Shown: positions 10,069 to 18,473 of the stretch, piece after piece
Position numbering within the stretch: the first letter of the stretch is position 1
How the letters are laid out: each line of letters begins with the position of its first letter
Source: Zasmidium citrigriseum
Taxonomy: Eukaryota; Ascomycota; Dothideomycetes; Mycosphaerellales; Mycosphaerellaceae
Length of the DNA: 64,000 nucleotides
Assembly: GCA_002786025.1 (NCBI GenBank)
Contig: NHNW01000002.1
Span: forward strand, 1,116,001 to 1,180,000
Direction of reading: 5' to 3'
Position numbers and translations under genes: made by a program
The notes under the pieces: generated by a model
Told to the model about the DNA's origin: nothing
The model's database searches: none
Seen by the model: only the letters and a program-made list of their open reading frames with translations

Positions 10069-10590
10069 ATGGGACTAACGTATCATGACTGTGAGTCGAT
10101 TTGCAACGTGTCGAAGCTCGCAATATGCTCACCAAAGGCAGTATTGTTGATCGCAGGATTCGCAATGATCGCAAACCCGCCGAAAATGTCTCCACCGGTC
10201 ATTACGAACCGCCCATTGCACGATGTGCCTCGTTGTCGAGAATGCGGCACTCCAGCGACCCGCCATGTCACCGGTCAGGAGAACCCGAGCGGTAATGCTA
10301 GAAGACCACACTGGCTTTGTTCCAGTGAATCCTGCATCCGCAGGCGAAGAGCTTGGGTATGTTCGGGCGACGAAATAGGACTTGATGCTCATAATCCGAC
10401 TTGTGATTGCGGTGTGCCTAGCCGATTGACGGGCATGGGCTACAACACTAGCAGGCCCGGACTAGGGTTCTGGAGTTGTGCGCATGGGAGATGTCGGTAC
10501 TATTCCGAAGATGAGAGAGGCGCTACGAGGTCTGAACTGGAAGAGCTGGGAAGAAAATGCATTTGGTTCAAACATCCTTGGTATTTGTGA
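10069..10590 (+). CDS. Twin GRF-like zinc-module protein, copy A
   Basis: First of four related genes. My model is ATG 10069, exon 1 to 10090, an intron at 10091-10141 (GTGAGT...GCAG, 51 nt), then exon 2 to 10590, giving about 156 residues. The intron contains no stop and is a multiple of three, so an unspliced 173-residue form is also open; ATG 10165 or 10186 could also be used. The protein holds two cysteine modules. Module 1 is C-X2-C, a Gly/Asn/Arg stretch, then HWLC and a last Cys. Module 2 is CDCG, then a Gly-rich stretch, GFWSC, C and YY. Module 2 resembles GRF zinc fingers (CxCG...GR.F..C....C.[FY]F), which bind single-stranded nucleic acid in proteins such as APE2 and TOP3A. No catalytic domain is attached, and function here is unknown. 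Confidence 0.7.
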   Translation: MGLTYHDCESICNVSKLAICSPKAVLLIAGFAMIANPPKMSPPVITNRPLHDVPRCRECGTPATRHVTGQENPSGNARRPHWLCSSESCIRRRRAWVCSGDEIGLDAHNPTCDCGVPSRLTGMGYNTSRPGLGFWSCAHGRCRYYSEDERGATRSELEELGRKCIWFKHPWYL

Positions 10591-10860
10591 GGGACCAGGG
10601 TGACCTTTGAAGAGACATCCTTTGCCGACCTTCATGCCCAACACATGGATCCCGAAGTCAAATCGCAAATCAGACCGTACAGTCCCTGGACTTCAAGTGA
10701 ATGGCTAGGTGAGCTTCCCCTCTCTTTGGAACTCTCCGTGGCTGACCGTTCCAGATATCAACAGCAGCAGCATACGCACCGTTTAAAAGGATAGCAAGCA
10801 CCGCAGCGGAGGCTTCACTATCTCGAGTTGTTAGCAAGCTTTCAGCAGCAAGCTTCTAAG
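10591..10860 (+). other. Possible small spliced ORF or 5' exon between copies A and B
   Basis: ATG 10600 or 10645 opens a frame. A good fungal intron lies at 10709-10754 (GTGAGC donor, GCTGACC branch-like motif, CCAG acceptor, 46 nt). Splicing gives a short product ending about 10 codons later. It may be untranslated leader of copy B or a remnant exon. I cannot assign a product. Confidence 0.3.
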
Positions 10861-11416
10861 ATGTGGGCAGCCGCTGAAGTGGTCGCGATCAAGCATGAGC
10901 CAGAGGAACATAAACGTGAGTGATCTCATGACGGTTCACTGAAATACATACTTAAGCATGTTAGCATTCTCTTTCTATGGCATTCCTAGTCCCGACACCA
11001 AGCCGTCGATACCTATCATGCCCACTTTCCCTCTAAGTGAACCGCCTCGCTGCCGGTCGTGCCGCTCGTGCGTCACCCCAGCCAAACGACGCATTACCGG
11101 CGATGAGAACGAGAACGGTTACGCCGGAAGACCTTTTTGGAGATGTCTTGACGAGGAATGTGAACGTCGAGACACGACTTGGATATGTTGGGACGATGAC
11201 ATTGGCATTTCGCGGGAGAATACCCTATGTGACTGCGGTTTGATCAGTCGACGAACAAGAAAGAGCAGGACAAGTCGTATGCCCGGGACGTATTTTTGGA
11301 GTTGTGTGATAGGCCAGTGTGGCTACTATGAGAACGATACCACGGATTACGCGTTCAGAGAAATTGGGATGGAAGAGAGGAGGTATGGGTGGTTTGGACC
11401 AGCGCGGAAGTTGTGA
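10861..11416 (+). CDS. Twin GRF-like zinc-module protein, copy B
   Basis: Exon 1 is 10861-10915, the intron is 10916-10964 (GTGAGT...TTAG, 49 nt) and exon 2 is 10965-11416, giving about 168 residues. The frame is preserved across the splice. An alternative is translation from the internal ATG at 11018 (MPTFPLSEPP), just before the first module. Module 1 is rich in Cys with a GRPFWRC core; module 2 is CDCG, a basic stretch, TYFWSC, then QCGYY. The linker WICWDDDIGIS is nearly identical to that in copy C, showing common descent. The exon-1 peptide contains IKHE, a match to the sumoylation consensus. The gene is tandem with copies A and C on the same strand, with the same gene structure (one short intron before the zinc modules). 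Confidence 0.75.
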
Positions 11417-11758
11417 TGGCGGTGGTAGGCGTTTATTGGTCTTTTGCATGCACGGCTCGAGATGACATTGACGATACTCCTCACAGGTTCGTCAAAGATC
11501 TCTCAGGTCTAAGGATTCGGTGAGTCGCATTGCTGCCCTTCGTGCTACACCAACCATTCTGACTTCGTACAGACACCCCTGAACCTCACCTCCGAGCATG
11601 GATGAGCTGGCCCCGCCAACGACGTTTCTCGAACCCAGTGGAAGTCGCTATTATTATAAGAGAGAGAGAGAGCTGCTGCCTGAACGGGCCTTCTTGGACT
11701 TTCTTTCCACCCGCCCTGACCTACCACGTGACCGGAATCAGGCCAATTCGACACAACC
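11417..11758 (+). other. 5' leader of copy C with intron
   Basis: Spacer between copies B and C. It contains a convincing intron at 11521-11573 (GTGAGT donor, CTGAC near the 3' end, TACAG acceptor, 53 nt) with no joined reading frame into copy C, so it is probably a 5' UTR intron. A short GA repeat lies near 11661-11671. Confidence 0.5.
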
Positions 11759-12400
11759 ATGGCAATGTCAAGTCCGCCCAGCTTCCCTCTGAGAGCGCGC
11801 CCTCTTTGCCGCCACTGCCAGGATATCGGTGTCCGCAAGATCACAAGCGAATTCAATCCCAACGGCAATGGAGGAAGACCCTACTGGGTCTGCCCTGATC
11901 GCGAACTGTGTCCACAGTACAACATGAGCAGGCGAGACTGGATTTGCTGGGACGACAACATAGGCCTTGCCGATGGCAATCCTCCGTGCTTCTGTGGGAT
12001 GTCTAGCCGACGTACGAGAATGGGCGTCAGATCGAAGACACCCGGCCGCGACTTCTTCAGCTGCGCTGTTGGACAGTGTGGCTACTACTCTGTGGACTGG
12101 CGAGATGTTGCATCGGAATCACCAAGAGCACAGAAGGCGCCGTATCAAGCCCGCAGCATGGAAGTGTCTGAGATTTCACGATTGGCCTACTTTATCGTCG
12201 AATACTGGAACAAATTTGTCGATGATTCATCGAAGTCCCCAAGAGCACAGACGAGGTCGTATCAAGTGCTACGATTGAAGTACTCCGAGATGTCCACACA
12301 AGAACTACTCAAAGAGTGCTGGCGCTTAATCTTCAAACTCGCCGACATCCTAGGCCTCGATCTCAAAATCGACCGCTTCAGCCTCTACCCCGAGCTCTGA
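11759..12400 (+). CDS. Twin GRF-like zinc-module protein, copy C, with helical C-terminal extension
   Basis: Intronless 213-residue coding region, the longest of the four. Module 1 is LCRHC then NGNGGRPYWVC; the linker WICWDDNIGLADGN matches copy B; module 2 is CFCG then TPGRDFFSC and QCGYY, the best GRF match of the set because it has the Gly-Arg-x-Phe core. After the zinc modules comes an extension of about 95 residues that the other copies lack. It contains a duplicated element: SPRAQKAPYQ... and, about 117 nt later, SPRAQTRSYQ..., each followed by an SEIS/SEMS motif. The 3' end overlaps the convergent secreted-protein gene by 16 bp. The extension may be a dimerisation helix, which is inference. 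Confidence 0.8.
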   Translation: MAMSSPPSFPLRARPLCRHCQDIGVRKITSEFNPNGNGGRPYWVCPDRELCPQYNMSRRDWICWDDNIGLADGNPPCFCGMSSRRTRMGVRSKTPGRDFFSCAVGQCGYYSVDWRDVASESPRAQKAPYQARSMEVSEISRLAYFIVEYWNKFVDDSSKSPRAQTRSYQVLRLKYSEMSTQELLKECWRLIFKLADILGLDLKIDRFSLYPEL

Positions 12401-12792
12401 CACCAATACGGCACCCCCAAATTGAATCTCAACGTCGCAGTACCCGGTGGGTAATCGCCCGAAATGGTATAATCATGGTCCTTGGTCTGGCCACGCGCAC
12501 AAAGACAAACGCCCGTCCCGCCGATGACTTCTCCCCTCGAGCTCAGGCTGCCCATCGACTCCGTCAATTCAGTTCCACCGATACCTTTGCAGGCCTGGTC
12601 CAGCCAGCGCAGGACGCCGGCCTCGTCGCAGGGCGTTTGTGAGCAGTAGTATTCGAATTGGCCGGGTTTGTTGTCGCCGCGGGCGAGGGCGAGGGGTGTG
12701 AGGGCCATCAGGGCGGGAACGAGGGAGAGCAGCTCTGTTTGGGTTGTCAGAGGGCGTTGTTTGGAGTTGTGAGAGTGGCTCGGCTTACGCAT
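12385..12792 (-). CDS. Small secreted cysteine-rich protein (candidate effector)
   Basis: The first exon is only four bases (12792-12789, ATG plus C). The intron is 12788-12735 (GTAAGC donor, CTGAC branch-like motif, ACAG acceptor, 54 nt) and exon 2 is 12734-12385. The spliced product is 117 residues and starts with a clean signal peptide (MQLLSLVPALMALTPLALA, cleavage after about residue 19). The mature part has six cysteines at 32, 37, 50, 78, 80 and 113, enough for three disulfides, and no membrane helix. Without splicing there is no ATG in this frame upstream, which supports the tiny exon. I recognise no family. Size, secretion and cysteine content resemble fungal apoplastic effectors, but that is inference. 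The gene sits inside the GRF cluster and overlaps the 3' end of copy C. Confidence 0.7.
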   Translation of the reverse strand: MRKPSHSHNSKQRPLTTQTELLSLVPALMALTPLALARGDNKPGQFEYYCSQTPCDEAGVLRWLDQACKGIGGTELTESMGSLSSRGEVIGGTGVCLCARGQTKDHDYTISGDYPPGTATLRFNLGVPYWCQSSG

Positions 12793-12810
12793 TGTTGCTT
12801 GCTGAGACAC

Positions 12811-14319
12811 GTTGGAATTGAGATTGGATTCTTAATGTTTTGAAGGGCTGCATTCACGGAACTTATCAACGAGGTTGCTTGACGCATTTTATACTCCTCA
12901 TAATAGCGGCAATGTGTTCTAGGTCTTCAGCCCTTTGACCAAAGTCGTCAAGGCTTCGCCTGGCGCCAATCTCTTGTGTCGATATTCTCGACATGTCGTT
13001 GGTGATGTCTTGCGTAGTAAGCCGGCTTATCAAAGGCATTAGAAATGCGAGGTAGGCCATAGCTTTCTGTCTTGCCGGCAACGGTATAGCATATCTTAGT
13101 ATGAAGATTACTGTACGAGCAGGTCGGTAACCGACGGTTTTCGACTACGGACTCATGATGCCAATTGAGCAGATCGATCAGCTTTCTACCCAGTTCGTAG
13201 AATTCTTCTTCTCGTGCCCTATGTCGACTAGCCGCAAAGCGGTGAGACAACGCTGGCGAGAGATACCGGACGCTGCTTCTCTTGGGGTCTTGGTGGCGAT
13301 GGCTACTGCCTGTCTTCACTCGCATGACTTTTCAAGATGACTGGCGACCTAGAGTCTGAATCAGAGCCACAGGTAGGGAGGACAATTCCATCCAATGTCC
13401 TTCCGTTCTCCTTCCCACGCACCGAGGCTCCCACAACCTGAGGCCTCACCATTGAGCTCAACCCAGCATCCTCAAACAGTGCCTGTGACAGTATCAGCAG
13501 ACTGAAGTCATCCCACCAGATCGATAACCTAACCTCGAGATTGGCTTTCATAGCCTGCCCCTATTTGGCCATCGCCAAGTCGTTGCAGAGCAGGGCTTGT
13601 TGCTTACTAGCTTTCCTCTTTGCCTCCTTACAGGCTGTCCCAACTTCCAAGCACCTTACAACCACGCTACAGCTAGACCCTGAGACTGTTCTGAGACTGG
13701 CCTGTCATGTATCAGAATGCCGTCACGGTTTCATCAGATGCTGCTGTTTTCGATGTCTTTACAGTCCCGAGGCAAAGAGACATCTTGAGAAGATGAAGTT
13801 GTCAGTGTGGTCCCGAGACTGAATCCAATTCGTGGGGAGACATTGCTATCACCATTCACTAAGAGCAGCTCCTCGGAGGCATCGTCCCAAACCTCAGCAA
13901 GCCAGCAAGGATCCCAAAACGCCCAACCGAGACGCCTATTGTACGGCTTGGCGCCCAACCATGGATCCGCTGCTGGACCGATGGTCTTCCGATACACTTC
14001 ATCTATTGAGATGTTTGGGAGATAAGGAGCAGCGTGAGGCATCGCTGGGTCGTCCCAGAGATGTTGCGAGTAGTGTGTGGGGTAGTGAGATGGCAAAGAG
14101 ATATTAAAGGGGAGGCGGTTTGTCTTGATGTTTGGGCTTTTGTGTGGCAAGGAGACTCAACTTCTTCTTGATTTTGGTCCTTTTTGGTTCTTCTTCTTGC
14201 CTTTTTGGATGCATCGATTCTTGGACGTCAGTGCTGGACACTGGCGGATGCATGCTATTGGTGAGACGATATGGAGACGTTCAAGCTGTGTTTGAGCACG
14301 GCTCCTACCATTTACAGTG
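12811..14319. other. Gene-poor stretch with unassigned ORF fragments
   Basis: No gene here can be supported firmly. On the minus strand, a frame at 13325-12948 can be joined to one at 13081-12866 across a weak 46-nt intron (GTACAG...CAAG, ACTAAG branch-like), giving a helical, motif-free product. Another minus frame, 14150-13734, has a protein-like Trp-rich stretch (GWAFWDPCWLAEVWDDASEE). A further minus frame at 13551-13303 lies beyond it. They could be parts of a decayed or multi-exon minus-strand gene. I list them together because no continuous model emerged. Confidence 0.3.
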
Positions 14320-14377
14320 GTAAGATCATGAACTTACTCCTGGAAATTTAAACTGGCTTGCTGACCTCGCAATAGAT

Positions 14378-14824
14378 ATGCCGCTTCCGGACATGTTGGA
14401 AAGTCCGGAAACGCCATCTCCAGTACAAGCCAAAGAAGAAGAGCATCCCTGCACCGCATGCGGCAAGCAGCGTTCACGCAGAGGATCCGTGGCTTCATCT
14501 CCTGTGCAGGCCAACGCGGGACGTACATACTGGCCATGTACGAACGCTCGTTGCCGCAAAGGCAGCGTGAGGTTGATGCAGCGGGACTTCGTCACTTGGG
14601 ATGCCCACGGCGAGAATCCGAAGTGTGATTGCGGTCTTCCAAGTCGGCAGGGCCGGATGGGCAAAGACGATGCAAAGCCTGGATATGGATTTTGGGAATG
14701 CGCTTTTGGAAGCTGCAAATATTACTCCAGGGATCGCAAGGGTCGATCGATTGGTAACGGCGAGGTCAAAGTGGAGGATGTACAGTATTTCATACCCTGG
14801 TTGGTATATTCGCATTCGAAGTAG
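14378..14824 (+). CDS. Twin GRF-like zinc-module protein, copy D
   Basis: 148 residues from ATG 14378, which follows two bases after a 5' UTR intron at 14320-14375 (GTAAGA donor, GCTGACC branch-like motif, AATAG acceptor, 56 nt). It is separated from copies A-C by about 2 kb and is the most diverged copy. Module 1 is CTACG, a basic stretch, then NAGRTYWPC and a Cys. The linker keeps only TWDAHGENPK. Module 2 is CDCGLPSRQGRMG, then GYGFWEC, C and KYY. Order and spacing of the two modules are the same as in the other copies, so this is a dispersed member of the same local family. Likely nuclear or cytosolic: no signal peptide or membrane helix. Confidence 0.75.
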   Translation: MPLPDMLESPETPSPVQAKEEEHPCTACGKQRSRRGSVASSPVQANAGRTYWPCTNARCRKGSVRLMQRDFVTWDAHGENPKCDCGLPSRQGRMGKDDAKPGYGFWECAFGSCKYYSRDRKGRSIGNGEVKVEDVQYFIPWLVYSHSK

Positions 14825-15308
14825 GAGGCATTGGTGGCATTTCTGGCGTGGCATTGCATTGCGTATGTACTATGTACTATAGCGTTTCTTTCATGTCAGG
14901 ATATACTCATACAGGCAAGACATACATTTTCTTGGAATGCGTTCTTTCGCGCGCCGCTGCATCACTCCGAATGGCCATCGATTCCGTTTTGACAATGGAA
15001 AAAACGTAGCTGACAAGCATGTGATCAGCTGCTGTGTCCTTCGACTCATTTGCCATTGATCATGTGTTGTTGTTGTGATGGAAGAAGTGTAATTGAGAAA
15101 GGGGCGATCAGTGGAGCGACCAAGCCGTTGCTGCCTCAGGCTCAACTTTGCTCGTGACTCGCGCGCGCCAAGACTTGCCCACCGACGTCGAATCTGCGAA
15201 GTCTGCCGACTTTGGAAGCGACAACATCCTTCTCTTCATCCACCCGCTCTTACCAACAACCACACCACCGCCTTAAAACCCAGACACCCTATACCGTGCG
15301 TAGACACT
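14825..15308. other. Intergenic region, promoter and leader of ribosomal P0
   Basis: About 480 bp between copy D and the P0 gene. The part next to P0 is pyrimidine-rich. No separate gene seen. Confidence 0.5.
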
Positions 15309-16315
15309 ATGGGGGGCAAGAGCGCAACCAAGGCCGGCTACTTCGACAAGCTCAAGGGCTTGCTCGAGGAGTACAAGTCCATCTTCATCGTCACCGTCGA
15401 CAATGTCTCGTCGCAGCAGATGCACGAGATCCGCCAGTCCATGCGCGGCGACTCCGTCGTCCTGATGGGCAAGAACACCATGGTACGCGCGACAAGAGCA
15501 AGAACTGCATGTGATGGGCGGGATACTAAGACATGATACCACAGGTCCGCCGTGCCCTCAAGACCTTCATGGCCGACTCGCCCGAGTACGAACGCCTCCT
15601 CCCGCACGTCAAGGGCAACGTCGGCTTCGTCTTCACCAACTCCGACCTCAAGGAGACGCGTGAGAAGATCCTGAAGAACCGTGTTGCGGCCCCTGCCCGT
15701 GCCGGTGCGGTCGCTCCTGCCGATGTCTACGTCCCAGCTGGAAACACTGGTATGGAACCCGGCAAGACCTCTTTCTTCCAGGCTCTCGGTGTCCCCACTA
15801 AGATCGCTCGTGGTACCATCGAAATTACCACCGATCTGAAGCTCGTCGAGGCCGGCAGCAAGGTCGGTGCTTCCGAGGCCACCCTGCTCAACATGCTCAA
15901 CATCTCTCCCTTCACGTACGGTATGGGTATCTCCCAGATCTACGACCAGGGTCAGACCTTCGACTCGAGCGTGTTGGACATTGAGGAGTCCCAGCTCCTC
16001 AAGGCCTTCTCCTCGGCCATCACCGCCATCGCCTCCATCTCTCTCGCCCTCAACTACCCAACCCTGCCTTCGGTCATGCACAGCCTTGTCAACGGCTACA
16101 AGAACGTCATCTCCGTCGCCCTCGAGACCGAGTACGAGTGGGAGGCCATCTCCGAGCTCAAGGACCGCATCAAGAACCCAGATGCCTACGCCTCTGCTGC
16201 TCCAGTTGCGGCCGCTGCCCCAGCTGGCGGTGCTGCCGAGGCACCAAAGGAGGCCGCGAAGGAAGAGGAAGAGGAGCAGTCCGACGAGGACATGGGCTTC
16301 GGTCTGTTCGACTAA
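15309..16315 (+). CDS. RPP0: 60S acidic ribosomal protein P0 (uL10)
   Basis: Exon 1 is 15309-15482 (58 codons), the intron is 15483-15544 (62 nt) and exon 2 is 15545-16315, for 313-314 residues, the normal P0 length. P0 forms the base of the ribosomal stalk, binds 28S rRNA and P1/P2 dimers, and contacts elongation factors. The N-terminus ([20 protein letters not shown]) and the ARGTIEI region are typical. After an Ala/Pro-rich hinge the protein ends in the acidic stalk tail [14 protein letters not shown], the conserved motif shared with P1/P2. Codon use is strongly C-ending, as expected for a highly expressed gene. Confidence 0.97.
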
Positions 16316-16755
16316 ACGCAAGTCAACAGTACCGAGCATTGGTAGACGCTAGCGGCTGTCGACGAATGAAAAGAGTTGCGCCCGCCAGATACATGCTGCG
16401 AGACGAGATGCCACATGTGATGTCGTGACCGTCGAGGTTGACGCGACCCATCACTGCAAAAGGTACGTTACTACATTTTCCTTCCTTTGACGCAACCATC
16501 ACCCTGCAATGATGAGAGATTTTTAACCCTGAACATCCATGTGGTTAATAAAAAGCAACACACTCTATATTTTTTTCTGACACCCAACCATCATCTATCT
16601 TTGTTCAGACAGCATATCAGCTTTGAACCTAGACTGACATTGAATACAGATCCCTCCCACAACCATTGTTGCACGACATGAAAGTCATGCTGCCGGTAAA
16701 TGCCTTGCACGTCCACCCTTCGATCCGCCCATTGCCGATCTCTGAGGAGACTGCG
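16316..16755. other. Convergent 3' region
   Basis: Spacer between convergent P0 and the GNAT gene. An AATAAA at 16547-16552 could serve as a poly(A) signal for P0. No gene seen. Confidence 0.5.
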
Positions 16756-17793
16756 TCAGCTCTCAATCACGCTCAAGTCCACCCTCAGCCAATACGTGTC
16801 CCATTCGCTCTTCCCACCCATGCTGTTACTAACTCCAACACTCGCCGTATTGCCCTTGATCACATAGTCGTGCGCCAAACGTGGCATGCCCTCCTCCCAA
16901 AACATGTCCATCTTATCTCTGAACAACTTGATCGTGATCTGCTTCGCCAGTCCCTTCCCTCGCCACTCTGGCTCTACATGCAACGTGGTAAGAGATCCAT
17001 CCAAACCCACAAACGCCCAAGCCACAGGATCCGGATCTGAATCCTCATAAGAAGCAGGAAAGATCCCAACATTCGGCAACTCCGCCAACGTGCGATCCTG
17101 CCTGGGAATTTGTGTTCTCGATCTCACCAGAGCGAAGTGTTTGTACTTCAACTCTCCCCATCTTAAACCCTCTGGCAAAGCATCCACGTTTTCCCGAGTG
17201 AGTAGATTCGATAGAGGTGGTTCATCCAAATTGAAAATGAATTCATGATTCGGCACCATTCCCGCGACAAAGAGATGTTTGATTAAACCTGTCCTCTCGA
17301 ATACGGGAAGACTCTTCTCGTGAATCGCGCCACAGAGGAGCAGGGTGGGCGAGAGCATGTGTGCTGTGTAGTCGGCGCGAGAGATGCCTGCGTGGTCTTT
17401 TTCGGCGTCGTTTGCTAGAAGCGTGCTCTCATGAATGGATGTCGGGAGTGGTGAGGTCTTGATTTGCTTGAACAGGTCATAGAGCAATGCATCAATGATC
17501 CTCTCCTCAGTCAGTGAAGGGGTGGTGATTTGGGATTCCCAAGATCCAAACATCCAGACCTCTGTTTCGGGGCGACATGTTCGGTCCAGGAAGGCTATTA
17601 GCCATGGTCCCTCATCTTCTTCTGACAGGCTAGGTAAGGAGGTGAGCAGTTGCGTATCCGGAAAGAAACGACCGAATTGCAGGCGTCGGTAGAGCGGGAT
17701 TGATGTGGGCAGGTGCGGACGGAGGATGGCCAGGGCGGATTGGATGGTGGCGGCGCTGGAGGGGCCTGTGAGGGGATGGGTTGTGATTGTCAT
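16756..17793 (-). CDS. GNAT-family (FR47-like) N-acyltransferase
   Basis: Intronless 345-residue minus-strand gene. The C-terminal part carries a GNAT acetyl-CoA-binding region: AWAFVGLDGSLTTLHVEPEW leads into RGKGLAKQI, the pyrophosphate-binding R/Q-x-x-G-x-G/A motif. The N-terminal part is poorly conserved, as in glycine N-acyltransferase-like and FR47-like fungal proteins. The late position of motif A, with a C-terminal VIKGNTASVGVSNSMGG segment, matches that group. The acyl acceptor is unknown. No signal peptide or membrane helix is visible, so a soluble cytosolic enzyme is expected. Confidence 0.75.
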   Translation of the reverse strand: MTITTHPLTGPSSAATIQSALAILRPHLPTSIPLYRRLQFGRFFPDTQLLTSLPSLSEEDEGPWLIAFLDRTCRPETEVWMFGSWESQITTPSLTEERIIDALLYDLFKQIKTSPLPTSIHESTLLANDAEKDHAGISRADYTAHMLSPTLLLCGAIHEKSLPVFERTGLIKHLFVAGMVPNHEFIFNLDEPPLSNLLTRENVDALPEGLRWGELKYKHFALVRSRTQIPRQDRTLAELPNVGIFPASYEDSDPDPVAWAFVGLDGSLTTLHVEPEWRGKGLAKQITIKLFRDKMDMFWEEGMPRLAHDYVIKGNTASVGVSNSMGGKSEWDTYWLRVDLSVIES

Positions 17794-18473
17794 GATGCCC
17801 TGTTTCTTCGAATTCAGAGCTGAGATTGTTCCTGGGGGAGCTGGGAGCTGGTGGTGCTTGAAATCCTCAGAATGTTACTGGAGACCTGAAGTTGCAGATA
17901 TTTACGATATGCCCTATTCGTCGCCCTATGCCAGCCAGGGCGTCAAATGTCTTCTTGAGTCACAATGGAGGATTTCCGGGGGAACGAAGTTCGGAGAGTG
18001 GAGAATGAAGTGTCGTTGGGAATGCCTCAAATAGGCAGGAGCGAAACTCTAGTCGCTTCGTAGTCAGCAACATCATCTTCATCAGCAAAGAATGAAAGAA
18101 TGATTTGACCCAAGTAAGAGTACTTAAACAGACAGTAGTTACCTCTCTACGGACCTGAACTATCCTACCCTACTCGCACGCCCCAACGCCCAAAGCCGCA
18201 TTGCACGGCCATGAATGCTCGTGGTAAAAAGTACAGCGTGTGACATGCTCGCAATAATGGAATCGTTCCAAACAATGAGCCAATTCTATATCGTGCTGGG
18301 TATCAAGCGGCTTGGGACCGAAAAGTTGATGTGATGCAACCCCGGCCTTGCTCTTCTCCCCGTCACCCCGTTTATTCACGCATGAGCGCATGGCTGTCGT
18401 ATCATTCACTCATGCTCGAACCCTTCTTTCCTCATTTCGTCGTGTTGTGGCAATGGCAGCATCTCTTCTTCTT
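17794..18473. other. Intergenic region, no gene seen
   Basis: About 680 bp between two minus-strand genes. It holds the promoter of the GNAT gene and the 3' UTR of the Hsp40 gene. Small frames on both strands lack features. Confidence 0.5.

Noticed and set aside
12866..13325. Two minus-strand frames joined by a putative 46-nt intron
   Set aside because: The splice sites are weak (GTACAG, CAAG) and the product has no recognised feature. Kept only as part of an unassigned region.
13541..13822. 93-codon plus frame with a hydrophobic start
   Set aside because: It looks secreted at first, but the hydrophobic stretch is interrupted by basic residues and overlapping minus frames look equally protein-like.
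15338..16339. 333-codon minus-strand frame opposite ribosomal P0
   Set aside because: Antisense shadow of a highly C/G-biased gene. Its composition mirrors the P0 codons and it has no family motifs.
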